The position numbers were made by a program, and so were the translations under genes. 64,000 bases of DNA from Acephala macrosclerotiorum. Lineage: Eukaryota; Ascomycota; Leotiomycetes; Helotiales; Mollisiaceae. Below, one piece after another: positions 32,615 to 45,450 of this stretch. The stretch lies in assembly GCA_014904845.1 (NCBI GenBank), contig MU119212.1, positions 248,001 to 312,000 on the forward strand, given 5' to 3'. The notes below the pieces were generated by a model that ran no database searches, was not told where the DNA came from, and was given only the letters and a program-made list of their open reading frames with translations. How positions within the stretch are numbered: position 1 is the stretch's first letter; the number at the start of each line of letters is the position of its first letter.

Positions 32615-34334
32615 TTAAAGCTTCGTTTACGGCCTTATGATTGGCCCGAACACAGCGTCAACATAACTTGGAAGCGTTCTTCGCAACGCAGCTGGAACCA
32701 AAAATCGCAATGAAAGATGGTGGTGATATTCGCATCATCGAGAGGTTCCGGTCGATGCGGGCAGAATATCCCTCCCAGGACAGAGCATATCCGAGCCCAG
32801 ACTTGGGATCTGAAGGGGCGAATGTTCTGCGCGACTTAACAGTAGGAACAGAGGATATTATACGCTGCCCTATGATGCCTTGCTTCTTCGCTGTGAATTG
32901 TGTATGCTTTTTTGAATTCGAGGTTGGGTTGGCAACCTCACCAGCGCAGCCACTTGCCGTTGCTCATAATGCTAGAGAAAAATTATGTGTGAATGGAGGG
33001 GTAGAGAAGAGGGGGTAAGTTATGCAAGTCATTCCACACAAAGAGCTGACTTTGGTCCAAATTCGAATGATGCTATTATACTGGTATAAACTTGGTACCC
33101 TAGAACATCGTCCCGCAGTTGACAAGTGACATTACTAGTTTGATATTGCAGGAAATTGATGTGTTGCGCATCTAAGAGATGGGGGACATCCTCTAAAAAT
33201 TTTTGAATTCATGAAGATGTCGTTATTTCTCGAATAGTCCTGATACGATACGCATGATGTTTGAGTGAGACTTAAGAGCTGACTTTGAACGTGGACTAAC
33301 TTAGCTTCACACTTTCTATATGTTGAATTCCGCACTTGTTTGGAGGCACACACTCAAATGCAAAAACTGAGATATAGGAGACGCAGACATACATTACTTT
33401 TGCTGCTTCTGGAGGTCTACCTGCGGCCGTAATATGACCCAAGACGTGATCCTAGAAAGTCCTAGCATTCCTGGGAAATAAGAAGCGCTTTTTAGTGTGA
33501 CTGGGAAAGCTCTGCAGAATTATGCTTTCGCAGATTGTAGGAGGATAGCCTATAGCATGTATCAAGTAGAAATCCAGTAATCTAGTAATGTAATGTAAGC
33601 CTCGCTTTTCAAATTTGAGATGGTACAAAGTTGCTGGAAGGCAGCTAAGAAATCATGCTTCACTGGAAGGTACCATACGGCAGGAAGGCAGGCCTCATAC
33701 AGTAATCCTCCCAACTCGAAACTCTCTTATACCTTCGTGAACCACCAAATTCAAGTGTGATACTTCCTCACGGCAGCTTTAAGGTCCATACCAAGGACTC
33801 TGTCACGTGGGAGAAGGGGACGTGAGGAGGGATGAGGTTGACGATATGGAGAAGGACAATGAGACAAGGAATATAACAATCCAAACATCAAGAATAACAC
33901 AGTTGGCTCGAATTTGGTGAAAGGGGCGAGCCCCTTTTTATCTGGTTGACAGCCTCGTCGTCGGGAGGAGATCTGTTCTCTGAGCTAAAAATAAGCCCGC
34001 CTCAAATCTTTTGGAAAGCTCGTGCAAGGATAACGAACAAACCCCTTAGAAGCTTTCGTTCAGTCCTCTCTTTATCAGCATCGACGGAATTCTATCTCTC
34101 CAGTCAATTCGCCCTTCGAAGCTGACCGGTCTTGGGCAGAGATGTCCGACTTGTAACCTTTTAATTACATTGAGAACACCTTTCTTCTTTCACGCTCCTT
34201 CTCGTTACTCTGAACGCGTCGACTCCTATCACCCGCATCGCACCTGCAGACTCGGACAGTCTGTCAAGTGTGCGCTTCATTGTTCGCAGATTCCCTGATA
34301 TCTGCTGAACGATTGGCATTGGGAATCCTGCAAT
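32615..34334. other. 1.7-kb intergenic region
   Basis: Upstream of pmt2. AT-rich, with no supported gene; a CACGTG word lies near 33803 in a GTCACGTGGG context. The last 250 bp are pyrimidine-rich, as in strong fungal promoters. Confidence 0.45.
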
Positions 34335-36795
34335 ATGGCTTCGGAAAAAGCAGCAGCGTCCGGACTGGACTCGGAAACTCAGGCCACCCGCCGGCGCAAC
34401 GTCCCCTCGACAGCACCTAATGGAGGGCTCGTGGACAGAATACCAGAGGTTGATAACAAGAAGACACAAGTCAAGAAGGTATGTTGGCAGATTCCCAAGA
34501 GCCTATAACTTGTTGTAGTCAGAGGACGGTGCTAACAGGTTGTCTTACAGCAAGAGCAGACATTACTGCAATTCCTTGATGAATGGGAATTCATCATCGC
34601 CCCCATCATCTTTACGGCATTGGCATTCTTCACACGGTTATACAAGATTGGCTTGTCCCCTATTGTTACTTGGGATGAGGCACAGTACGAGCTGTCCCTT
34701 TCAGCCTTGCGAGCTCTCCTTACTGATTCCTGAAAATAGTTTTGGTAAATTTGGCTCCCACTACCTGAAACGAGAATTCTACTTCGATGTGCACCCTCCT
34801 CTTGGAAAGATGTTGGTCGGGTTGTCCGGATACTTGGCTGGGTATAATGGTTCATTTGAGTTCAAGTCAGGAGAGAAATACCCGGACGAGCTCAACTACA
34901 CCTTCATGCGTGCATTCAATGCCTTCTTCGGTGCTGTCACCATTCCCTTGGCTTACTACACTGCTCGCGAGTTGAACTTCAAGCGACCTGCCGTCTGGTT
35001 CGTTACTCTCATGGTCCTTTGCGAAAACTCCTATACCACGATCAGTCGATTCATCCTTCTGGACTCAATGCTGTTGTGCTTTACGTTTACTACTGTTCTC
35101 TGCTGGGCAAGATTTCACAGACTCCAAAAGCAGAGCTTCAGCGCGGAATGGTGGGCTTGGCTTTTCTTGACTGGTCTCAGCATTGGTTGTGTTTGCAGTG
35201 TCAAGTGGGTTGGGCTCTTCTGCACAGCTCTTGTTGGAATCTACACTATTGAGGATTTGTGGAACAAATTTGGTGACACCAAGATGCCAATCGTATGAGG
35301 TCCCAATATCTTCATCTACGAGATTCTGCTGACAAAATTCTAGATTGACCTCGCATCCCATGTCGCTGCTCGAGTTCTCGGTTTGATCATGGTCCCATTG
35401 GTTGTCTACATGTTATCATTCGCCCTTCACTTTATGATTTTGGAGAACAGTGGACCAGGAGATGCTCAAATGAGCTCGTTGTTCCAGGCCAATCTCAGAG
35501 GAACCGAAGTCGGAAAGGACAGCCCCATCGAGATAGCCTACGGATCCAGAGCTACGATCAAGAACATGGGATACGGTGGTGGCCTTCTTCACTCCCACGT
35601 CCAGACATATCCCGAAGGTTCTACTCAGCAGCAGATTACTTGTTACCATCACAAGGATGCCAATAACGAATGGTGGTTTTACCCCAACCGAGCCCAGCCC
35701 GAGTACGACCCAGAGGCAGAACCTAAGTTCGTTGGTGATGGAGATGTCCTGCGTCTGATTCACTCCCAAACCGGCCGCAACCTCCACTCTCACGAAGTCG
35801 CTGCACCAGTCACCAAGGCCGATAGAGAAGTTTCATGTTATGGAAACACCACTGTTGGTGACGAGAAGGATCACTGGACCATGGAAATCGTCAGAGATGT
35901 GTCCTCAAATGACAGAACCAGGGTCCGAACCTTGACAACCGCATTCAGACTCAAGCACACTGTTTTGGGTTGCTATCTTCGTGCCGGTAATGTCAACTTG
36001 CCACAGTGGGGTTTCAAGCAGATTGAAGTCACATGTGATAAGAACAACAACCCAAAGGATGTTTACACCCACTGGAACGTCGAGGCTCACTGGAATGATA
36101 AGCGTGAGCTCAAACGCCCTCTTTTTTGCCCATTAAGCTAACAATTTCTAGTACCTGCTGCCGATGCTGGAGCCTACAAATCTCCTTTCTTGCAGGATTT
36201 CATCCACTTGAACGTTGCCATGATGACCTCGAACAACGCTCTCGTCCCTGATCCAGACAAGCAAGACGATCTCGCTTCCCAGTTTTGGCAATGGCCCCTC
36301 CTCCATGTTGGTCTCCGCATGTGTGGTTGGGATGACTCCATTGTCAAGTACTTCCTCCTCGGCAACCCCCTTGTCTACTGGGGCTCTACCGCCTCTCTCG
36401 GAGTTATTGCACTTCTTGTTGCATGGTATCTCGTTCGATGGCAACGAGGCTATGACGAGCTGAAGCAAGATGATATCGACCAGATCCATTACGCCGCTTT
36501 GTACCCGGTTCTTGGATGGTTCCTCCATTACCTACCATTCGTCGCAATGGCTCGTGTCACCTATGTCCACCACTACTACCCCGCCCTCTACTTCGCCATC
36601 CTTGGTTTCGGCTTCTGCGCTGATTGGATGCTAAGAAACCAGGCGAAGGCCTTACAGTATGCCGTGTATGGCATTCTGTATGCTGCAACCATCGGTCTCT
36701 ACATCTACTTCATGCCTATCTGCTGGGGAATGGTTGGACCAAACAAGGACTACAACTACATGAAGTGGTTTGATAGCTGGAGAGTAACAGATTAG
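34335..36795 (+). CDS. pmt2: Dolichyl-phosphate-mannose protein mannosyltransferase, PMT2 family
   Basis: Five exons, 34335..34478, 34551..34684, 34740..35292, 35344..36103, 36152..36795, 744 residues. An ER multi-pass enzyme that starts O-mannosylation of Ser/Thr in secreted proteins. The N-terminal catalytic loop has [22 protein letters not shown] followed by [20 protein letters not shown], the acidic DE pair and this wording being typical of the PMT2 subfamily. Residues about 350-525 form the luminal MIR region ([33 protein letters not shown]). The C-terminal block includes [20 protein letters not shown] and several membrane helices. It normally works as a heterodimer with a PMT1-family partner. 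The second intron (55 bp) falls inside the WDEAH motif and is confirmed by its restoration. Confidence 0.95.
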
Positions 36796-37516
36796 ATGTA
36801 TCGAGACGATATGTTTGGTCCCTTGCTAGCATAGTAGAGACTGTCCGACAACATTTTATATGATGGATCATAGAGGGTTGGATCTCAGTCAGAGAGAGGA
36901 GACGTATAAAGACGTTTTCTACACATGAACATTTTCCTTTGTCATGGCGAGAGGTTGTGGGAAAATGGGAACTGGAAGGGATGAATTGCTTCTGGTGACG
37001 AGGCGCCTAGGGTACATTCAAATCAACTCCTAATTTCTGTGTACAAATTTGAGTTTGTGGGCATTCGAAAATGTGCATGTATCAATGTAAAGCTGAAAGA
37101 GAGAAAAGTTCGTAATCATTGATGCGAAATGTTCTAAAAGTCCCTCTAGCTCTGAACAATTTGGCGCTATATGAGTGAAAATCGTTCGGAAATTGGTACG
37201 GACTTCTCATGTAAATAAATAGCTACTTGTCAATGGTTTGAGAGTCCGAAGTTATTCCTAATATCATTAGTGTCTCAGTAGGAATCAAATCCCAATTGAA
37301 TAAGATTTTTATAAAAGTGCCTTCAAGTCCTGAACAAGTAAAGAACTCCACGACTGGCTGAAACTGAGCTCTCAGGCTAGCGGCCGCTTGTTCAGCCTAA
37401 ACTGAATTTTGACTTTTGACAACAGCTCGAAAGGCTGCGACGGGGTTGATGAACGCTAATGATACAAATCTCATGCCAATTTTTCTATCCTCCCTCCTAA
37501 ACCCATAGTCGCCATC
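36796..37516. other. Intergenic region
   Basis: About 0.7 kb holding the pmt2 3' UTR and the prp4 promoter. No gene, repeat or RNA recognised. Confidence 0.5.
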
Positions 37517-39239
37517 ATGCATCCCTCACGCCAAGCCTACGTGGAAGAGCCAGAGCCTGAGGTAAGCCTATCCCCCTCAAACCCCAGTCACAATCTCTTG
37601 AACTGTATTCATATTCTCCCAGAGGAGTCGTCGTTGTCGCAAGTGGGGACCCTGCAGCTGATAAATCCTTCAGGATGTCGGCATTGACCTGGCAAACGTC
37701 CGTAAGTAACCTCTATCCAAGAAACTTTCTACTCTTGCGAATACTTACTCTATACCTTTAGCTCTCGACCGCGATTATGATCTCCCCTCTGCGGGTCTGG
37801 GTCTGGCCCCAGAGCGTGCTTCAGCTTTCCAGGAGCAGATGGATAGAAGAAAGAGGGAGGCACAAATAGTAGTACCTACGGACGACGAGAAAGTACGGGC
37901 GCGACTACGAGAGATTAACCAGCCGATTACACTATTTGGTGAAGATAAGGCACTGCGAAGAGACAGACTAAGGAAGCTGCTCGCGATAGAGGCAGATATC
38001 AGGGCCGCGGAAGACGAAGATGTCGACGAGGAAATGCGAGATGTGGGGGATGAGCAGAATGAACAAGAAGAGGAGTTCTATACCAAAGGCTCACAAGAAT
38101 TGGTCGAGTGCAGAAAGCGGATCGCGAGATATTCATTGCCCAGAGCGAAGAAGAGGCTTGGGGTTCAGAAGATTGAGGCTACGATTCCATTGCGGACACA
38201 CGTCAAATTCAGGAAAGCGATCAAGGAACGATTACAAGGCTTTGAGCTTCAGGGCAGTCAGACTGCAGGAGAACGACCAGTTAGCATAACAAGGTTCTCG
38301 CCAAATGGGGAGATTATCGCTGCAGGAAACTGGGGCGGTGGAATCAAGCTGCTCAATGTCCCAGGTCTGTATGTATCGCGGACTTTACGAGGACACACGG
38401 ATCGAGTTGGTGGTATATCTTGGATGCCAGATGCTACATTGCCAGGCACCACAGTCTCACCAGACTCGGTCAATCTTGCATCAGGAGGTGCAGAGGGAAA
38501 AGTGCATCTGTGGTCTCTGAACCAAGATACACCTATTTCTACTCTCGAAGGCCATAACCAGCGCGTCTGCCGCGTCGAGTTTCACCCCTCAGGCCAATAC
38601 CTAGCATCGGCATCGGAAGATACAACATGGCGGCTCTGGGATGTCAATACCTCTCAAGAACTTCTTCTCCAGGAAGGTCACTCTCGGGGTGTCTTCACAG
38701 TCGCCTTCAATACGGATGGATCTCTGCTCGCCAGCGCTGGAATGGATAGTATTGGTCGTATTTGGGATCTGCGCACAGGGCGGACGGTTATGATTCTCGA
38801 AGGTCACATTAAACCAATCTATACTCTTGATTGGGGCTCTGACGGCTATCGTGTACTCTCTGGCTCTGGTGATGGCTGGGTTAAGTGCTGGGATGTCCGC
38901 AAAGTTCAACCAGTTGGTGGAATTGGAGCACATAGATCAGTTGTGTCAGATCTGCGGTGGTATAAAGGCTTGGACGATCCAACTACCGGTACAATTCCAG
39001 AACTCGATGAGCAAGGGGCTCGAAGACCGAAGAAAGCTGGGACATTCTTTGTCTCTGGAGGATTTGACAAGAATGTCAACATCTTCTCGGCGGACGACTG
39101 GAGTTTGGTACAGAGCTTGAGTGGACACACGGGGAATGTGCATAGTGTGGATGTATCGAGGGATGCGAAGTGGATCGTCAGCGGTGGATACGATCGAACA
39201 GTCAAGCTTTGGGGAAGGAATGATGGGTTGGGGCTCTGA
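37517..39239 (+). CDS. prp4: U4/U6 snRNP protein Prp4 (PRPF4), WD40
   Basis: Three exons, 37517..37561, 37674..37701 (28 nt) and 37762..39239, 516 residues. The N-terminus holds the Prp4/SFM-like motif around residues 60-90 (KVRARLREINQPITLFGED, then RRDRLRKLLA), the element that contacts U4/U6. An acidic linker follows, and residues about 155-516 form seven WD40 repeats with GH/WD marks such as LRGHTDRVGGISW, LEGHNQRVCRVEFHPSG and TAG-type WDLRTG ends. Prp4 joins Prp3 on the U4/U6 di-snRNP and is essential for tri-snRNP assembly. The first two exons were placed by the PLDRDYDLPSAGLGLAP segment, which is conserved in this family. It is not the Prp4 kinase of fission yeast. Confidence 0.95.
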
Positions 39240-40187
39240 ACTCCGATTAAGCTGACGTGGGAGTGTCTTACAGTGTGGTCAGGATGGCGTTGTGGATATG
39301 GGTATACCTCAAAAAGTAAGCTCCCGAAAAGCTGTTCTGAAAACTACGCACTTCCATACAAGTCGCATTCTCGAGCACATCCTTTCATTTCTAGCTTTTT
39401 TAGGCCTCAAGGAGACTAGCCTACGGCTGACCTCGGAATGTCCTCCTCCGTACCTAATTAGGGGGTTTATAGCCGTTTGATATGAAGCCGCCAAGTGATG
39501 ATACTTTCCACGATTTATCTCTTTCGTATGATCTTTCTGTCCATTCATCTTCTCACATTGCAGGAACCTCGGTCCTGAATCCGCCTTGGCGGTAAGCCTC
39601 CTGATCTTGCCCTTCTTTTGCAAGTTTTCGCACGAATTGGGATATCAACTTCTCCAACGGCAACTGGCCGGTCTTTGATTCCACGGTTATCATTCCAGAA
39701 TCTCCGTTTTTCCCCGTCTTGTTTCAATTACCAGTCACTTCTGCTTCTCTCCTTGGTCCGAACTCTACCCCGATTGGGATATTCGAGCCGTGAGCAATAG
39801 CCGTTAGTAGACTCGGTAAGGTATATCGGACTTGGTGGCTATTAAGCGTCTTGGGGATACGAAGATCATTTTTGGTTTCTATCCAATTGTGCATGGGGAA
39901 TCGCACGATGTTCCCAGAAGACAGGTTCTGTCAGCTGTAGGGAATGCATGCCAAGATAATCTGTTTATCCGCGGTCGAATGTCGAGGATTGTGACCCTGC
40001 AATGCGGGGTAGCTACCCCAGACAGGGACGAGAATGAATACCGCATATTAAATGTATATCAGAATGGATTTCCATGAGAGTGGGAGAGCATTGTGTTGGT
40101 TCTTGCACTTTGTTTCCATTGTGTGATCACCCTGGGACACTTTTTGCTTGGAAGTTTCAAATATTTCTCATTGCTTGAGCGTTCAAC
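39240..40187. other. Intergenic region
   Basis: About 0.95 kb between two co-directional genes. Several 60-100 codon frames on both strands are unsupported. Presumed prp4 3' UTR and transporter promoter. Confidence 0.45.
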
Positions 40188-42233
40188 ATGGGGCTCATCA
40201 ATCTTGGGCACGAAACTGATCCTATCTTGTCCCGAGTCGCCGAGGAAGATAAGGTCAGATGGTGGAAGAAAAGGAATCTCAGATTCCTGTACCTCCTGCT
40301 CTATCCTACTTGCATGGGCATCGAAATTACATCTGGATTCGACTCTCAAATGATTAACGGGTTGCAACTCATCGATCCATGGAACAAGTGTAGGTTGTCA
40401 TATTAATATAGCCCTACTTCTCCAACTGACAGGCTCCAGACTTCGGCAGACAAACAACAGATGCTACTGGCAAGATAACATGGGCCGTTGCAGGACCTCT
40501 CCTGGGAATGATCTCAGCCGCGTACAACCTCGGTGCAATTCTAGCTGTGCCAGTTGTCCCTTGGGTTGCTCAGAAATGGGGTCGACGATGGTCTATCTTT
40601 ATAGGTTCCGTATTCCAATGTGTTGGTGCGGTCCTTCAAGGCTTCTCGCAAGATGGTGAGTCGAACTGACGTGCCTAACGAACTATGCTAATGTAGTTAA
40701 AGATGCTATGTACATTGTAGCTAGAATGATATTGGGCTTTGGGATCGTATTCTGTATTGTGTCTGGCAGTGCGATGTTGGGTGAGTTGTCGTATCCGAAG
40801 GAACGACCGATCATGACTTCGATGTGAGTCTATTTTCGCAGTTCGCTGGTTGCGCTCCTCGCAGCTCAGGAAGGACACGCTCCCCCAGCTCCAACATCGT
40901 GTTATGCCTAGTGAAAGCATGCATGCTGACTCTCCTTCACAGGTTCAACGCCTCATGGTTCGTTGGATCGCTGATAGCTTCTGGCATTGTGGTGCGGACA
41001 GCAAAAATCCATAGCGACTGGGCCTGGCGACTTCCGTCACTGCTGCAATGCGTCCCATCTTTGATCCAAATTACTTTCGTATTGTAATGCATTCAAATTC
41101 AACGTCTTCAAACCCATCTAACCCTCTCAGTTTCCTCCCGGAAAGTCCCAGGTACTTAATCAGCAAGGACAAAAGAGAAGAAGCATTCGATATCCTAGTC
41201 AAGTACCACGCAGAAGGCGACAGAGACTCTATCTTTGTCAGAGCAGAGATGGCACAGATTGAGACAACGATCAAGCTCGAACTTGAAGCTTCGAAATTGT
41301 CGTGGTGGGATATGGTTCGAACTCCTGGGATGAGAAGACGTACATTCATCGCTGCTGCCATGGGACTGTACACACAATGGAGTGGAAACACTCTTATTTC
41401 GTAAGTATCATTCTTCACCAGAGCGGTCAATCTGCTAACAGAAGCAGGTTCTACCTTGGAAAAATCCTCGTCATGATCGGCTACACAGACGCCTACACAA
41501 AAACAATGTTCAACCTCGGAAACACCGCCTGGTCCTTCATAAACGGCACAGCGATCGCCCTCATCAGTCCCCGCTTTCCTCGACGAAAAATGTTCCTCCT
41601 TGGCGCCTTCGGCATGCTGTTCGTTTATATCGGTTGGACAGTCGCTATGCAACGAGCTATGCTTGCTCTCGAGAAGAAAACTCCGAACAAGGCAGCGGGG
41701 ATTGCGGTGTTGTTCTTTATTTTTTTTTATAGTCCGTGGTATAATATTGGAAATAATGCGTTGGCGTATACGTATATGGTGGAGTTGTTTCCTTATGCGC
41801 AGAGGAGTAGGGGGATTGGTGTGGAGCAGTTTTTTGTGAGGGGGGCGGGTTTTTTTACTACTTTTATTAATCCGATTGGGTATGTATTGAGGTTGAAGAT
41901 TCAGTGGATATTTGCTGACTGAATCTAGGATGGATGGTGCTGGCTGGAAGTATTTGATCATGTATATCGCCATGATATGTCTGGAGATCCTGACAATTTT
42001 CTTCTTCTATCCAGAAACATATGGAAGGACTTTGGAAGAACTGTCGTTCTGTAAGTGTACAAACACTTCCCGAGGAACGGAAATACTAATGGATCACAGT
42101 GTTTGAGGACGAAGAGTTGACAGAAAAGCAAGTCGTTGCTGTCGAGAAGACGATCCACCATGGAGGTGATGATATTGGTGTATCGGGTGTTGAGGTTGGT
42201 CATATCGAGGAGACTCCCGATGAGAAGGTTTAG
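40188..42233 (+). CDS. MFS sugar transporter, lactose-permease/hexose type
   Basis: Eight exons: 40188..40389, 40440..40655, 40697..40823, 40943..41083, 41131..41400, 41448..41879, 41929..42050, 42100..42233; 547 residues with 12 predicted membrane helices. Sugar porter marks are visible: GFDSQMINGLQ in helix 1, WGRRWSIFIG after helix 2, ELSYPKERP, the FLPESPRYL motif after helix 6, RFPRRKMFLLG after helix 8, VELFPYAQRSRG near helix 10 and FYPETYGRTLEEL after helix 12. The wording resembles the fungal lactose permease/LAC12-like clade, but the sugar carried cannot be assigned. Plasma-membrane location and proton symport are family knowledge. All seven joints preserve the frame; intron 2 (41 bp) is near the lower size limit, intron 3 is 119 bp. 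Confidence 0.9.
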
Positions 42234-42832
42234 GAGATCATGGATCTACCCGGTTCATGGGGTTTCGTGTCAATGTTGGGAGCGATGACTGAAAATTGAG
42301 GAAGATTGCACGAGGCTCAGGACTCACCCACAGGAACTGTTGCTCGCGAAGTAGCGAGGTCGTATGCTAGTTGACAATCACAAATCTGCCCTTCTTGAAA
42401 CATCTTTTCTCAGACATATCTATTTATTCTGCCGCAAGTGTTGCAAAAGTAATGCACCTTTCAACGACACCCATTAAGAAGGTGCAGCCAAGATGTCGGG
42501 GACAAGTGGTTCATGGGTGCAGTGTGGTCCGGAGAAATCGAGAGGGGTGGTGACTGCTCCTTCCCGAGATGAATCCCATTTGATTTGATTTGGTTGAGCT
42601 ATTCGTCCCGAGACGCCAGCACCCGATTTGACGTTGATTTCCTCGAAGAGATTTTAAGAGGAAGGAGCCTCCTCGTTAGCGCGACTATAAGCCCCCCCCC
42701 CTCTCTCTTCGAAATCTTTCCCCGCTGGCATCTTTTCCTCCTCGCTTCACTTCACTTCAACCCTCGACATCCTTTGCGACGCAGAGTTCTCGGGGGGCAG
42801 ATCAACTGCAGCTCCAAAAGAAGCCCTCGTCG
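42234..42832. other. Intergenic region before the glucosyltransferase remnant
   Basis: About 0.6 kb. Near 42690-42710 there is a C-run followed by a CT-rich tract, then a pyrimidine-rich segment. I looked for the missing N-terminal part of the downstream glucosyltransferase in all three plus frames and did not find it. Confidence 0.45.
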
Positions 42833-45450
42833 ATGTCGGCCTTCACTCGAGTGAAAGTGTCAGGCGACGTTCAGCCGTTTGTAGCTCTCGGGCAGGAGTT
42901 ACAGTTAGTGGGCCACCGAGTTCGACTTGCAACCCACTCAAATTTCGAGACCTTCATCCGAGACGCTGGGCTCGAGTTCTTCTCAATAGGTGGAGACCCG
43001 GCAGATCTGATAGCATATATAGTAAAGAATCCAAGCATCATACCGAAATTCGAGACCATACGAGCCGGAGACATTTCCAAGAAACGGAAAATGGTGGGTG
43101 AGATGTTGGAGGGCTGTTGGAGGTCATGCATAGAACCAGACCACAGAACTGGAATACCATTTGTTGCAGAGGCCATCATTGCAAATCCTCCCAGCTTTGC
43201 ACATATGCATTGTGCTCAGGCGCTTGGAATACCGGTACATCTTATGTTTACGATGCCTTGGAGTGCCACCAGAGCCTTCCCTCATCCTTTGGCTAATATT
43301 GAAAACACGTGTGCCGACGCAAATACTACTAATTTTCTCTCTTATGGTCTGGTGGATATGATGACCTGGCAAGGGTGAGAAGTCCTGGAAGAGAGGAAAG
43401 AAATATGTTAATTTCTCTTTGCAGCTTGGGAGATGTGGTAAATCATTGGCGAAAGAGGACCCTCAACCTGGAAGCACTTCCAACCATGGCAGGAGCAAAT
43501 ATGGCAGACTATCTGAAAGTACGTACCCTTCACATATTGCTGGTCTCCAGCTCCGATCCCAAAGCCTTTCGACTGGCCTTCTCATATTAGTTTGTGCTTC
43601 ATCACCCAAATTAATGCTTCGTGATCTAATAGGGATCAGATGTCTGCGGATTCTTCTTTCGAAATCCACCAGATTATACACCACCTGCTTATATATCTAC
43701 ATTCCTAGAAGCTGGTCCAACCCCAATATATATCGGCTTCGGCTCGATTGTCATGGAAGATGCTCATGGCATGACTCGGACGATCCTCGATGCAGTTCAA
43801 CAATGTGGTGTCAGAGCTATCGTCTCAGAAGGATGGAGCAAATTGGGCAGTGATGTTACTGAGGATCACCCGGACGTCTTGTTCATTGGAGATTGTCCAC
43901 ATGGTTTGTGAACATGTGCTATTTACTTCGAAAGTTAACATTAAATCTAGAATGGCTCTTTAAGCGAGTCTCAGCTGTCATCCATTATGGAGGTGCAGGA
44001 ACAACAGCTTGCGGACTTCTCAATGGCCGTCCTACAGCAATCGTTCCCTTCTTCGGCGAGTAAGTGACCTCTCCCTCAATGTTCCCCAGGTACTAATCTT
44101 CCAAGTCAACCATTCTGGGCAAATATGGTCGCAGCAGCCGGCGCGGGTCCTCGTCCACTCGACCAAAAAGCTCTCTCCGTCTCGACCCTCTCCAGAGCCA
44201 TCGAATTCCTCCTCCACCCCTCAACCATGCAAGCAGCCGCTCAAATCTCCTCAAAAATGCAGCACGAAAACGGAGTCAAAGAAGCGGTCAAATCCTTCCA
44301 TCGAAACCTGCCTGTCCAACAAATGAACTGTGATATGCTACCCCGCTACCCCGCGACGTGGTATTGGAAGCGCGGAAAGAGGATACTGAAGCTCTCGCAA
44401 CAAGCGGCGGCTGTTTTGGTGGAGCATAAGAAGATCGAGGCGAGTGCTTTGAGGATGTATGTTCCCCTTGATTCTTTTCCTTATTCATCACCAAGCAAGA
44501 GTTTGAGAAAGCTGATATGAAATAAAGATTAAAAACCGAACCCATCCATATCGAAAACAAACGTTGGGACCCGATCACAGGTACCACCTCTGCATTTATC
44601 GAATCAATCTCCAATGTCAGCGACGCCGTCGGCTCCATGGTCGAATCTCCCCTCAAAGAATACCGCAAAGTGAAAACCATGGAACGCGAAATGTCAACGA
44701 CCATGTCCACCACCGGTACCACCTCCGTATCCGATGATAGTCAAAGCATTCGGAGTGGAACTTGGAGTCATAGCGGAAGTAGAGCCGGTACTGGATTCTC
44801 TGGGACTGAAAGTGTGGTTTCCATAGCCCCGAGTGCGAATAAAGCTGCTGCAAACGCGGTAGGAAGAGGATTTGGGAAGGTGGGGATGGCGTTGACGAAG
44901 GGGGCGGTTGATTTGCCGAGAGCGATGGCGGATGGGTTGCATAATGTGCCGGCGTTGTATGGGGATAAGGTGAGGGATTATGGGGAGATTAGAGGGTGGA
45001 AGAGTGGTACTCTTTCTGGTGTTAAGGTGTGTTTCCAACCCTATGCATTTTTTATATCTCTTGCTTATCCACGTGTAAATCTAACATCTTCCCATTAAGA
45101 GTCTAGGATACGGCTTCTACGACGGCTACGTAGGATTTTTCACCCAGCCCTACAAAGGTGCCCGCGACGGCGGCGCCTTAGGCCTCATGAAAGGCATCGC
45201 CAAAGGATGCGGAGGACTTCTCACCCAACCCGGTCATGCGATTTTCGGTGTAGTAGCCTATCCAGCTCTCGGACTGTACAAACAATTGAATACTACACAT
45301 GTGACAGGCGCTCAAGGAGATATTCTGAAGGCGCAGAAGGAGTATGGGATTTGGCTTGCGGAGTGGACGGAGATGGATAAAGGGGAGATGGAGAGGGTGT
45401 TGAAAGATTTTGATGATAAGTGGCTGAGTGTTAGGGAGCCTGATTATTAG
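42833..45450 (+). pseudogene. Sterol 3-beta-glucosyltransferase-like gene, truncated and frameshifted
   Basis: Homologous to fungal UDP-glucose:sterol glucosyltransferases (GT28/GT1-like). Parts read well across introns: exons 42833..43374, 43425..43589, 43640..43903, 43951..44059, 44106..44456, 44528..45026, 45100..45450. Conserved elements are [52 protein letters not shown], the donor-sugar motif IHYGGAGTTACG and FFGDQPFWANMV. Two faults are visible. The frame begins at GDVQPF, without the usual strand ending in GSR that precedes it or any of the long N-terminal region of relatives. At 43519..43526 the sequence reads GTACGTAC, one GTAC too many, which shifts the frame between MADYLK and VPFTYCWSPAPIPKP. 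Without the extra four bases the whole gene would be open (about 758 codons). Hence probably a young pseudogene, unless the duplication is a sequence error. Confidence 0.75.

Noticed and set aside
41071..41973. 300-codon minus-strand frame
   Set aside because: Shadow of the sugar transporter, whose eight exons and conserved motifs explain the region on the plus strand.
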